The notes under the pieces were generated by a model. The model was not told where the DNA came from. It searched no databases and worked only from the letters and a program-made list of their open reading frames with translations. Below, piece after piece: positions 22,095 through 33,475 of a DNA stretch of 64,000 nt. The position numbers and the translations under genes were made by a program. Source of the DNA: Bipolaris cookei (lineage: Eukaryota > Ascomycota > Dothideomycetes > Pleosporales > Pleosporaceae); the NCBI GenBank assembly GCA_002286855.1, contig NRSV01000018.1, forward strand, positions 263,100 through 327,099, written 5' to 3'. How positions within the stretch are numbered: the first letter of the stretch is position 1; each line of letters opens with the position of its first letter.

Positions 22095-23160
22095 GAGAAT
22101 GCGAGACAGTGTTCGACGGAAATGTGTAGAGAGATGAAGGACTGCCTTTTGCGGCAGTTTTCTCTCGCAGACGATAGTACGAAAGCGAATGGACGTGCTG
22201 AAGTGGAAGGGAAATATGACGAGGCTAATGGCTGTTTGAAAGAGAATGCGAGACAATATTCGACGGAAATGTGTAGGGAGATGAAAGAATGCCTTTTGCG
22301 GCAGTTTCCTCGTTTACATCTGTTGAAAAGCGAAGTGCACGCGCTGACGTGGAGAGATAGACGCACTTGGATTAGAAAGATACAAGCACCGGCTAGCGGC
22401 TGTGCGTAAAAGAGAATGCGAGGCAGTGATCCATGGATATATGTAGGAAAATGAAGGACGGCCGTATGTGGTAGTCACTGCATGTGGATTAATGCAAAAG
22501 CCAATTAGAGTTTTAGACTGTAGGGATACGCACGTGGATTAGAAAGATACAAGTACCAGCTAGTGGCTGTTGCGTAAAAGAGAATGCGAGTACAGTAATC
22601 AACGGGAGACGTGTGAGAATGCAAAGACTGCCGCATGCGGCATTTGTGACGTGTAAGACAACGGTATCAAAGCGAAATGGACGTGCTGAACTGTAGAGAT
22701 ATACACACATGGATTAAAAATATTTGAGCACAAACTAGTGGCTATCCACGAAAGAGAATGCGAGCGCAGTAATCAACAGAAGATATGTAGGGCGACAATA
22801 TACTACCGCATACGGTAGTTATCTCGCATGCAATGATTCGAAAGTGAACTGTGCTTCCTAGATTGTAGGGATATCCTGCGTGGAACTGGAGAGATAGACA
22901 TACGCCTAGACTAGTGGCTTACTGTGAAAGAGAACCCGGGTACAGTGTTCCACGACAAAAAGACAATGACTGCCCTTTGCGGCAGTCATCTCGCATATGC
23001 ACGGGCTAGGATCTATGCGTGAAAGAGAATGCAAGGGCAGTATTCAACGGGAAATGCGTAGTACGACAAAGACCTACTGCATGTAGCAATTCTCTTGCTT
23101 AGAAGCACAGAGACACGAGGGCCAGAAATGCGAGTGCGGGTGCAGTGATCGATGGATGTT
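22095..23160. repeat. Diverged tandem repeat, period about 170 bp, with a hairpin in each unit
   Basis: The block GAGAATGCGAG (or a near copy) starts at 22095, 22242, 22412, 22580, 22754, 22930, 23025 and about 23125, spacings 147, 170, 168, 174, 176, 95 and 100. After each block come CAGT(A/G)(A/T)TC-A-CGG-like sequence, an inverted repeat (for example ACTGCCttttgcGGCAGT at 22141-22158), and in several units GGATTAGAAAGATACAAG and CTAGTGGCT. Units are only moderately similar, so the array is old. The open frame at 22089-22409 arises because two adjacent units share a frame; it closes in later units. Confidence 0.8.
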
Positions 23161-23919
23161 TGTTGTGTGACTATGGGCTAACTGTGTAGAGTAAATGGGA
23201 TAGCTGGTATTGATATTCACCTTGGAGAGATGTGGGTTTGGATACAAAGAGATGGTGGGTGTCCTTCGATCTACAGTAATATCATTTCTAAGTGTTGAGA
23301 TTTAATCATATTGCGTCTAGTGAATCCACATTATGGGCCGCTGAGATACTTTCGGATTCCAGAAGGAACATCGCCGACAATTACTTCTATCGATTCAAAT
23401 TTGCGGTCATGTATTTCGCCTACTCTAAATACCATAATGTTGTATTGTACAGGTAGACAACTGCACACAAAAATGTCTATAAAAAGGTGAGGCAAGAAGT
23501 CGGAGGAAAAAGAGTCAAGGATAGGCCCTGCAACAGCATTGTAGGTAATTGGTAGCATGCAAAATCAGGAAAGGGATCCCTCACAGACATGCCACGTCAG
23601 GAAGTTGACAATGCAGAAGCGAATGCGAAACAGAATGCGGCAACACGTTGCAAAATAAACCAAGTGGAAATCACTCCAAACAAATACATTGAATAGGATA
23701 CTCGCCTTGTAAACAGTTCATATCCTTCAAATTTCAACTGAAACATTTTTGGTCGCTGTAGGTAAATTAGGTTGCTAGCCTATTTGCTGGTGGCGGCGTC
23801 GCACAACCTAAAGACTTTAGTCCACATGGTATCACGACAAACCTTATCTCTCTCTCAAAGGGTACCCTTGAATTTCAGTCCGTAGGCAAAACAATCTTCA
23901 TTTCCACAATATATGTGAT
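23161..23919. other. Gene-free stretch
   Basis: No supported gene. An isolated array-like fragment GCGAATGCGAAACAGAATGC sits near 23619. The final part is 3' flank of the minus-strand hypothetical gene. Confidence 0.5.
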
Positions 23920-25432
23920 CTAGCAATTCGGACTAACCGCAGGCTCCCAATAATGATCATCCAGACATTCCTCACGCCCGCACGTCTCATAACCATACGT
24001 CATTATCTTACTGAACTTGCCACTGAGGGAAAAGCAATGCTTGCATAAAGAGTTACGCACCCATTCATCACCATGTGTGGATTTAAAAATAGAGATGTCT
24101 TGCATCCACTCATCGCCTTTGCCATCTTTGTATATGGACACGCTCGTATCAACGAGGTGCAGGGTCCTTGCGAAGCTTGGAGTTTCTGGCGGCTCTGGGG
24201 TTGCAGAAGTGCATTGCCATGTTGAGAGCTTCACAGGGGTTGTCGGCTGCGGTATCATGCTAGGTTCTGGACTCTGGGTGGCGATGGTGGACTTGATATT
24301 CGAGTCATTCAGGAGGTGCTCAATGGGCGTGTTGATCACCACACCAGCCAATGACCTTTCCGTAGATTTTAGTCCGGGCACCAAAAGCCTGTATTTATTG
24401 GGAGAGCTTCTGGGAGACGTGGTGAGATGTGGCTCGCTGTTTGGAGTAGTTGCTGAATTTCGTGTTTGGGGCGATGTCAGGGGACGCATCTTTTTCAAGA
24501 GCAGTTCATCTTCTGTGTCATCAAGACTGCGTTCTCTCTTGCGGGCTGCGGTTTTGTTAACATAAGGTTGTCATAGTAATATTTCCTCGAAGTATAAAGA
24601 AACTGATGTGAGGCCTAGCCGCCTCTCGCTCATCCTGAAGTTATTTTGCCTGTTGGATCCAGGTAGGACAGGATGAGTACATACAAGCCTTACTTCTACC
24701 CTCAAAATGAGACAATGCGGTCGCTGAGTTGATGGAGGAGGCAGTCAATGCAGAAGTTGGAGCTTCGCTAGAGGATGTATTTGACGATTGGTCAGATCCG
24801 CAGGACATCAGTGGCGAGCTTGATTGGGTAGGTTCATTGGGTACTGTTGGCAGTGAGATCTTTAACTTTTGTAGATTGAATCGCGGCTGTGATGAGGGTA
24901 GGACGTCCGCGCCCAAGATATAGTTGTCACTGGAAATTGTGTTTTGCTTGACTTTCGGAATGCCACAGGTCTCGTTACGATAGTGGCTCACTGTGTAGTA
25001 ATCTCCAGACGAGGCCACAGTCGGTTGACTTGACGGGAAACTTGCGTGCTGAGGCAAGCTCGAACTTGGCGGCATGTCTTCGGCCTTGGTTATGTTCCTC
25101 TTTCTCGAACGTGCTTCGTCGGCTGCCCGAAGTTCCTCGCGGGCGTCTCGAGCAGCGGACGCACCACCAACCCAGATCGAAGGCGCATGTTTGTCTGCAT
25201 CTCCAGTGGTGCTTGCTCTATTCATGTCAGTCTCCCTGGGTAGTAAGAAGTCTTGGAGAGAATGGGACGCTGCTCACTTGTTGTACCTTGGGCTGCTTTG
25301 TAAAGTCTTGTTATTGCCCGGAGCTGCCGGAGTACTAACACCACTAATCTCGTTGAGCAGCTGCTTCAGGAAGGACGGAGGAGGTCCAGGGTTGCTAGAA
25401 GATTCCGATTTAGGCTGGCGAGGGGTAGTCAT
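23920..25432 (-). CDS. Conserved-looking hypothetical protein, three exons
   Basis: Exons 25287-25432, 24694-25217 and 23920-24545 give 431 residues. Intron 1 (69 nt: GTACAA donor, CTGAC branch, TAG) and intron 2 (148 nt: GTAAGG donor, TTAAC branch, CAG) both preserve frame, giving SSPRASTTGD and EGRTRKRERS at the joins. The protein is Ser/Thr/Pro-rich and mostly disordered. A charged patch (ARDAREELRAADEARSRKRN) precedes it, and the C-terminus has cysteines spaced CKHC and CGREEC with DDHYW, possibly metal-binding. I recognise no family. Function cannot be assigned. Confidence 0.65.
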
Positions 25433-25799
25433 GTTGGGTTAGAATGCTCATGAGTGGAAGGCTAAGCAATGCAACACGATGTAGTTGAGATATGGGTAAG
25501 GAAGATGAGGTGAGGGTGGCATGAGGGAAAAGCTTGATGCTATTAGAATGTTGTTTGGAGGAAGGTGTCGGTGTGGCGTGAGGAAAGAGGCAGGGACAAT
25601 TCACTTTCGGCAGTAATCATATCAAGAATGAGACTTTTATGCGACTTGGACAGGAACATGCACGCAAAACAGGTCATGACGTGTGGGATTAGCTACGAGA
25701 TGCCACATAGCTCTCACTGTATGGTATACTACAAGCCTCGTTGCTTCATGCAGAGGCCTATCCGTTGCGCCTGTTCATGTCGTGCATTGCTCGTGTTCT
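25433..25799. other. Intergenic between two minus-strand genes
   Basis: Contains the 3' UTR of PRE9 and the promoter of the hypothetical gene. No gene seen. Confidence 0.6.
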
Positions 25800-26717
25800 T
25801 CATGACTCGGACATTTCAGTGTCCTCGGCCTTGGCCAGGCCATGCTCCTTGAGGAGAGCATCGATCTCGTCCGCTCCCCAGAGGTGGTGGTAGATCTTTC
25901 CAGTCTTGGTCTTTCCTACTGTCGCGAATTCAACTACGGGTTGTCAGCATTGTCTTGTCGGGAAGTGAAACTGCAGACGCACTCTTCTCGCTGCTTAGCT
26001 TAGTCGAGTCCATTGTCTTGCTCAGCACTTTGACGGCAAGCCCGCATGCCTCCTTCAGACTGCACTCCTCCTTGTAGTCCTGCTTCAACAGACTCTGCGC
26101 AGAAGCATTGTTTGCACCCACACTCGTTGCCTTCCAGCCGCCGTAGTTGCCACTGGGATTGCTCTGGTACAACTGGAACTGTCGCTGCGGGTCCCAACCA
26201 GCGTAGATGAAGGATACACCGAATGGTCGGAGACCACCGTGTTGCGTGTAACCCTGCTTGAGATCGCATAAACGGCGGACGAGCTGCTCGCAGGGAATGT
26301 CTTCGTTGTAGGTGAGGAGATAGCGTTGGGCGGCTTGACGGGCGTAGTTGATGAGGATGTTAGCATCGGCCGTCATTCCCGCAACGGCACAAATCATGTT
26401 GCTACAGAATTGTTAGCATAGTTGCCTATCAAGTTGGCCCTCGATTACGCACTCGTTCAGGATGTATAGCTTCTCGGCCGATGTGTCCTGCTCCAACAAC
26501 TTGCTGGTGACCTTTCGCTCTGCGGCCAGCACAATGCCATCCTGGGCCAAGATGCCTAATGCTGTTCCGGCGTGCGAGATGGCTTCAAGTGCGTATTCGA
26601 CCTGGTAAAGGCGGCCCTCTGGGGAGAAGATGGTCGTCTATTAATATACACCGTCAGTTGCCGTATTGCCGCCTGGAATATCACAATGCGTACCCGGGAA
26701 TCGTATCTCCGCGACAT
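25800..26717 (-). CDS. PRE9: 20S proteasome subunit alpha-3 (PSMA4/Pre9)
   Basis: Four exons (26694-26717, 26453-26637, 25983-26401, 25800-25933) give 253 residues. Introns of 56, 51 and 49 nt have donors GTACGC, GTGCGT, GTGCGT, with CTGAC or GCTAACA branch sites in the first two. The N-terminus [20 protein letters not shown] continuing VEYALEAISHAG is the proteasome alpha-subunit signature. LNDNMICAVAGMTADAN, LCDLKQGYTQHGGLRPFG and SNPSGNYGGWKA identify the alpha-3 (human PSMA4) subtype. Alpha subunits are non-catalytic and form the gated outer ring of the 20S core. Exon 1 codes for only eight residues, typical for this gene in filamentous fungi. Confidence 0.95.
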
Positions 26718-26996
26718 GATTGCACTCTACACGGATGTCCTAGGGTGCGTTGAGGTTGTTGTCGCCGACAGGACAAGGGAGGATGGTGGGGAAGTCGGCG
26801 TGGGCTGTTTGGTGCTGGTGCTTGTACTGCTAACAGCTCCAGGCACAAGCTCCTACGCAGCGCGTCGGCGATTCCGCTGTGCTTGGCACCGACCACATTT
26901 TGGATCCAACAGCCGCAACACCAGATCTTGACCATTTCTGCTACGTGAGAAGGCTCTAGATATTCCCGGGTTCTTCTGACTAGTCACCGCTTCAAC
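26718..26996. promoter_or_regulatory. 279-bp divergent promoter (PRE9 / WW-FF gene)
   Basis: The two ATGs face away from each other across only 279 bp, so the two genes must share regulatory DNA. I see no obvious TATA box and no recognisable proteasome control element. Confidence 0.6.
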
Positions 26997-28781
26997 ATGT
27001 CTGACATTCCCGTGCGACCGCCTGCACCACCGCCACCGCTTCCTCCAGGCTGGACAGAACACAAAGCGCCGTCTGGTAGCTAGAGCTCTGCCTGCGTCAT
27101 ATACCTCCACTAACCCATCTCAGGACATTCTTACTATTACAACAAGGAAACTAAGAAGTCGACATATACGCGACCCGTAGTGGAGACACAATCATTCCAC
27201 CAACCAACGCCCCCTGTTGTACCTGCCGTGCCAATTCCCTACGCCGCGGCGCAGAAGTACGATACTGGATACGACGCGCAGTCGACGCAACCAACCACTC
27301 AGCCCCAGCCATCGCTCAACGATTTCATATTCGCAAGCGCGCCGAAGCAGTTTCCCCGGCATGGCGGAGCGCAACAGTCAAGAGGTGGACATCATGGCGG
27401 AATGCGTGGTGGACACAACTTCAACGACCGACGAAGAGAACGTGACGACCGGCCAAAGCACCGCCAAGATATACCGAATTGTGCGCCATGGGTATTGGTG
27501 AGGACCAGGTTTGGACGGCGTTTTGTGTGGAACAAGGAGACGAATGAGAGCTTCTGGAAGTTCCCGCCCAATGTTATGTCTGCTGTGATTGAGTTTGATC
27601 GCAAGGAACGCGAGCGCAAGGAACGTCGGGAGCGGGGCGAGCCGAGCGACATTGAGGGTGAGCATGATGCTGCCATGGCGGAGATTGAAGCGGAACTAGC
27701 AGCTGCTGAAGAGGAGGTTGAGATTGTGGAAGTGGATGGTGACGAGGATATGGAGAACGACGAGGAGTATGAAGAGGTTGAGGTTACAGATGATGAGGGC
27801 GATTTAGGGAATGCATCAAAGCGACAGCGCACTGAAGAGCCGGCGGGAGATGAACCACCTGAAATGGGCGAAGACGACCTCGCCTGGCAACTGGCGCAAA
27901 TGGAAGAAATGGAAATGGACCAGGGCTACGACGAGCAGTACGACGACGAGGAGCCTGCCTTGTCTGAAGAAGACTGTAAAGCACTGTTCAGAGAGTTGTT
28001 GGACGATACAGGCACCAGTCCCTTTACTCCCTGGGACAAGGTTCTCGAGGATGGCGCACTCTACGACGACGAGCGTTACAAGGCTCTACCAAATATGGCT
28101 GCGCGCAAGGAGTGCTTCAACGAGTGGTCTCGAGACAAGGCGCAGATCCTCAAGGAAGAAAAGGCCAAGCAAGCCAAACGCGACCCTCGAATACCATACT
28201 TAGCCCTCCTCGACCGCCACGCAACCCCAAAACTCTACTGGCCTGAATTCCGCAGAAAATTCAAAAAAGAGCCCGAGATCAAAGACGCCAAACTACCCGA
28301 CAAGGAAAAGGAGAAACTCTACCGCGACCACATCAAGCGTCTAGCAATGAGATCCTCAGACCTCAAAGCTGATCTCACAGCACTACTACGCGCACAGCCT
28401 CTTGCCTTGTTAAACAAATCAACAACACTCGACACCCTACCCTCTCCCGTCCTTAGCGACCTCCGCTTCATCTCCCTCCCCCCAGCAACACGCGAACCCC
28501 TAATCAAAACCTACATTTCCACCTTACCCCCTGCGCCCGAGGGCGCAACCTATTCCGCCGAAGAAGAAGCCTGGCGTGCAAAGAAGATTGCCGAGCGCGA
28601 ACGTAGAGAAAAGGCGCTTGCGGATCGGGAGCGCAGAGTCAGGGAGGAGAAGAGGAGGCAGGAACGCGATTTGGCGTATGGAAAGGGGAGGCTGAGGGAG
28701 GAGGAAGAAGAGATTCGGCGGGCGTTGGAGGTGGGGAAGGGGGGGCTGAAGAAGAGGTTGGGTTTGGAGGAGGGGGAGTAA
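26997..28781 (+). CDS. WW-FF domain pre-mRNA splicing-type protein (Dre4/Urn1-like)
   Basis: Exons 26997-27075 and 27124-28781, split by a 48-nt intron (GTAGCT donor, CACTAAC branch, CAG acceptor), give 578 residues. The intron falls inside the WW domain LPPGWTEHKAPSGHSYYYNK, which is complete only after splicing. A second WW-like segment (APWVLVRTRFGRRFVWNKET) is followed by acidic low-complexity sequence and an FF-type region (EEDCKALFRELLDDTGTSPF, PWDKVL, YWPEFRRKF). The C-terminus is a long charged coiled coil. Such proteins (S. pombe Dre4, yeast Urn1, related to TCERG1) bind proline-rich partners and associate with the spliceosome. Confidence 0.8.
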
Positions 28782-29420
28782 GGTGGGAGGTGGAGGTGTA
28801 TATACCCCATTGCGATTTAGTAATGTACAGCAAGAAATTGTTCATTTGAATAATGATGTGATTAGACGAACTAAATGCCCTGTATGTCTGGGGTCATTGT
28901 GACTTTACTACCACCTGCAATATAATACACGTAAACATTACCTACTATCTCTACCACGTATTTCTCTCTTTTCTTTTCTTTCCTTTCTGTTGGAATCAAT
29001 TAGGACTCGAACGAGTCCTACTGATACGCGACACTGATTGGTTGACACAAGCAGTAGCAGGAACGTCGTCCCTGCTGCTTACCGCCTGCGACCGTGCGTG
29101 CAGGCGCTGTAAGTACAAGACACGACGATAACAGATACAGACAATCAATCCGCTTCTTCATTATAGTATTGCAGCTGCAAGTTGATTCACCCGGTGATAC
29201 CTTTGTTAGGCCAACACTTTCCTTTCTTTCCTCTTCCCCTTCTACCCGGCATTCCGAAACCCGCCAATTTCCTTCTTATCTCTATTGCCCCGTTCACCGT
29301 TTCTCCCTCCCTCCCGCTTCCAAGAAAAGCAAAGCAAAAAAAGAAGAAATCCAACGGTCGGTCCCTGCAGCCGTTTGGTCCCAACGGGCGCGCGCGGTTA
29401 TCACGTGGTTGCGCACCACA

Positions 29421-29458
<38 letters not shown>

Positions 29459-30614
29459 TATACACTTACCTCTTACCTCTACATTCCCCCGTTTGGTGAC
29501 TCGACAACACCGCTGTTCTGCACTTCGATACTAAGCACGTACGTACATAACGGATACATATATATTTAGTCTTGCTATCGGCCCGCGGCCTCGGACTTAC
29601 CCACCTACTTCGTTACAATCGTACGGCGGTAAGTCCGTACCGTATCTAAGTACTATCTAGACAATACATTTCGTGTTGGCCCATCCCTTCTCCCTCCTTC
29701 CTATAACCACTCTTTCACTATCTCACTACTAGACCATACTCCTGTAGTGCGTTTGTCCGCACCCATACATGCATGCGGGTGTTTGACGGTGGAAAAGCCT
29801 TTCTCCGGGGGAGTAGGTTTTTCCGGGATGCCAGGGCGATGGATCGGATATGCACGTTGCATCTAGTGAAGGCGTTAGAACGGAAAAGGAACAGTAGTGC
29901 GCAGGCGATTCAGAAGACCGAGGGTCCCGAGACAACTCTTTGGTATCCTTTCTACACCGCCGCGACAACGAAGAAGAACGGCAGGTCTTGGTATTGCGCT
30001 GTGTAGTCTGTAAGTATACGTATGATGTAGGAATGAGAAGTATATTGAGGTTGTGAGAAGGGGATGGAGGACGGAGATATCGCGTTTTCCATAAGATCGG
30101 ATGACGCACCCCGGCCGTTTCGGCGCGAGCTAGAGCGAAAGTAAAACGTTGAAAATGGGTTGCTAGCAGTAGCAGGGGGGGGGGTTTGGAGGGGGAGGGG
30201 AGTGGAGAACGTCATTTCTCGGCGGTGCGCGTCGAGACTGTGTGTGTGGGTTCGTTGCGCAAATCGGGGCGCGGGACGAAGGGGCGCGGTTAGATTTCAG
30301 TTGGGGATGGGGGGTGTTTGGTAGGGTGGTTGGTGTGGTGTTTTCTCCACTTCTTCTTTCTTCTTCTTTTTCCCTTTTATTCGTATCTTGTTCACGACTG
30401 GGCAAAGGGGCGACCGATTGCTTTGAAGCGAATTATATCCGGGGACGGGGAACTTGCGCCGTTTTCCCCATCTTCGAAGGAAAAAAAATAGAATAAAATT
30501 CAACGGGGTGGCGATTCTATTGCTTTTGTCAGATAATAGCCCTTTTAGGGCATGGAAGAAAAGAGGAAAGGATATTAGAGCTACTGAGATAGAGAACTGT
30601 GGGAAAAGAAAAAG
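28782..30614. other. 1.8-kb gene-free stretch upstream of the MFS gene
   Basis: No supported gene. Holds the 3' UTR of the WW-FF gene, a perfect 20-nt palindromic segment TAGGACTCGAACGAGTCCTA near 29011, a dinucleotide tract, and G-rich and pyrimidine-rich stretches before the MFS ATG. Confidence 0.5.
29421..29458. repeat. Compound (TC)n(AC)n microsatellite
   Basis: About nine TC units followed directly by about ten AC units. Likely polymorphic in length. Confidence 0.9.
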
Positions 30615-33475
30615 ATGGATCTAGCCAGGCATCCCAGCGCTAATTCCGTACACCAAGGCCATGAAGATCGCAGCTCGAGCTCCTTTGAAAAAAGAGATGG
30701 GTATGCTGGCGATGCAAATGAAAGTATGGAGGGAATAGAGAAAGAAGACCAGGAAATAGCGAATAGAGCCCGCATGCAGAGCAGACGGTCCCAGGATGGC
30801 CGCAGCTTAAAAACGATTCAATCGCATCACTCGCGAGCCGGCGGCGACGGCTACACATGTTTCAACCCCGAAGCAACAAGTGCGCCAGGACCTCCACCAA
30901 AAACGACGACGTCGGGAGCAAAACCCGGTGCCGTGACCGAACAGCCATATCTAGTGTCCTGGGACGGCGACGCAGATCCAGAGAATCCGCGTAGCATGGG
31001 AAAACTACGGCGCTGGGCAATTGTAGTTATATGCTCTGCGAGTTCGCTCTGCGTGTAAGCCTTTTCCCTTGGAACCTAAAAAAAGATATGTCTGCGGATA
31101 TATCAGAGCAATGTAAAAATATTTTGCAAATGAATAAGCTGACGAAGTATGATTTTTTTCTTCTGGACAGGACATGCACTTCATCGCTATACACCTCGAC
31201 GTACAGCCAGCTGAAACCAGAATTCGGGGCTTCGCGCTTGGTATCCACGCTTGGGCTGTCGTTGTTTGTTGCGGGGCTGGGTACTGGGCCTATGATTTTG
31301 AGTCCCCTTTCTGAGGTGCGTTTTTCCTCGATTTGCAAGAGTGCGGAATTTCTGGACTAATGCGAGTGAACAACAGTTTTTCGGGAGAAGACCCATTTAC
31401 ATTTGCTCCTTCTCCTTCTTCCTCATCTGGATGATTCCGTGTGCGCTGGCTCAAAACATCGAGACGATGCTGGTAGCCCGGTTCCTGGATGGACTTGCTG
31501 GCTCAGCGTTTCTCAGTGTGGCCGGAGGAACGGTGGGCGACATGTTTGCGAAGCACGTTAGTTTGCCCCGTTTTTGCACCTTTACTCAAATCTGGTCCAT
31601 TCCTGGCTTTGTTTTCTGACGCGCGTGAGCGATACATAGGAACTATCGGCACCGATGATGCTATATACTGCCAGCCCATTTGTGGGTCCGGAAATAGGGC
31701 CTCTGGTTGGGGGCTTCATTGTTGAGAATACTACTTGGAGATGGTAAGTTGCTTATTGATTTGGGCCCACAGAAGCCTCCCCCCCGCTCTTATAACACAG
31801 TACTTGCCTTGCACATTGGCATGGGAGGTTGGGTTGTACTGCCGATATAATGCTGTTCCTAGCGACTTGGTCCTCGTATTCAGGATGACGTACCTTTTGT
31901 TTTCTATTTTTACTTGCCACGTAGCAAGGAGCGGTGTGTTGACCAGAGGGAAAAATAGGTGTTTCTACTTACTCATCATCTGGTCGGGACTTCAGGTAAG
32001 ATTTGCCTATGGCCACATTCATATGCACAGAGACAGACTAATGCCGGTATTTATTGCTAGCTTTGCCTCATTATTCTATTCGTACCTGAGACGTATCATC
32101 CCGTTCTTCTCCGCCGCAAGGCCATACGGCTACGTAAAGAGACTGGCAATCAGGAATGGATAGCGCCGATTGAGAAGATGGACAGATCCATTGCCAAAAC
32201 AGTCATGTGGTCCTGCATCAGGCCGTTTCAACTTTTGTTTTTTGAGCCCATGGTACGTGTTCTTGGTCATTCGACAGGCGGATGATTGGTGGAACTGACT
32301 TTGTGGACTCGACAGTGCCTGAACCTGTGTATCTTGTCGGCCATCCTGCTGGGTATCCTGTACCTGTTTTTTGGCGCCTTTCCACTCGTATTTGGAAACA
32401 ATCACGGCTTCAGCCTCTTACAAACTGGGGTTGCGTTTTTGGGCTTGCTAGTGGGCATGGTGGCTGGCGTTTCGTCTGACCCCATTTGGAGGAGGGTATA
32501 TGGTAGACTTGTGCGACAGCGCGAGGAGCAAGGAGGCCAGCCCGGCGGCTCCGAACCGGAGTTTCGGCTCCCGTCGACGATTGTAGGCGCCTGGGTGGTT
32601 CCTGTTGCACTGTTTGGTAGGCTCCCCGTGGCTGTTCGGCATTGTTGACTAGGCCTCTAACCGTGCTTATGCAGGGTTTGGGTGGACGACGTATTCATCG
32701 GTAAGTCCGTTTTTTTTGCTGTAGACATGGAATCGCCCAGGGCTAACGTGCTGATCTCCGCAGATTCACTGGATAGGTACGGCAGCAAGTCGGCATGTGC
32801 TTTTGAGATGCAATACTGATTGACCATGACACTGCAGTTCCAATAATCTTTTCGGGAATATTCGGTCTTGGGTATGTTTGTTCCTTTTTTTATCTCTCTT
32901 TGAGTGTTACACATGTCCATGTCGTCAGGAAGAAAACAAAGAAGATTTGCTAATGAGATGGTGTGACGAAGGGTTATTTGGGTTTACTCCGGGGTGTTTA
33001 CGTTTCTGGTTGAAGCAGTGAGTTGTCCACGCAGGCACCGACATCGGACCTGGCTGGTGGATACAGAGTGTTGACGTCGGCGAACAGTACCCTGTATATG
33101 CTGCATCTGCTCTTGCTGCCAACAGCTTTGCGCGGTCGTACTTTGCTGCAGCCTTCCCGTAAGCCAGGCCAACCGTTGTGGGCAGATCAGATGACTAACT
33201 TATGGCATAGACTATTTGGTGTTCAGATGTACAACAGTAAGTGGATAAGAGGGAGCACCATTTGCAAAAGAGCGGTCACTAATGTGGTCAAGATCTCGGC
33301 TACCAGTGGGCATCGACTGTGCTCGCGTTCCTGGCTCTGGCAATGGCACCGTAAGGAAGCAGAAACCCGGCGCAATGGTCATGGGAAGCACTAATGTATG
33401 TGACGCAGGTTTCCTATCTTGTTTTTTCGATACGGTAAGCGTCTTCGCGAGGGCAGTCGGTATGCGTCAGGATAG
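30615..33475 (+). CDS. MFS transporter, DHA1 polyamine/drug type (Tpo1-like), 15 exons
   Basis: Exons: 30615-31054, 31171-31315, 31377-31556, 31640-31743, 31959-31995, 32061-32252, 32316-32616, 32675-32700, 32764-32776, 32838-32871, 32972-33017, 33088-33158, 33211-33236, 33293-33350 and 33409-33475; 579 residues. All 14 introns (52-215 nt) have GT-AG ends, most with CTGAC/CTAAT branch sites, and each join restores family sequence, for example SEFFGRRPIY, KHELSAPMMLYTASPF, SGLQLCLIILFVPETYHP and AYPVYAASALAANSF. A 145-residue cytoplasmic N-terminus precedes twelve predicted membrane segments; the central loop holds LLRRKAIRLRKETGN. The family exports polyamines, azoles or small toxins at the plasma membrane. 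The smallest exon is 13 nt. The 215-nt fourth intron is the least certain join. Confidence 0.85.

Noticed and set aside
22089..22409. 106-codon plus-strand frame across the tandem array
   Set aside because: Two neighbouring repeat units happen to share a frame; later units break it, so it is a by-product of the repeat.
29000..29050. tRNA-like B-box (GTTCGAGTCC on the minus strand)
   Set aside because: No A-box, anticodon arm or acceptor stem can be formed around it.
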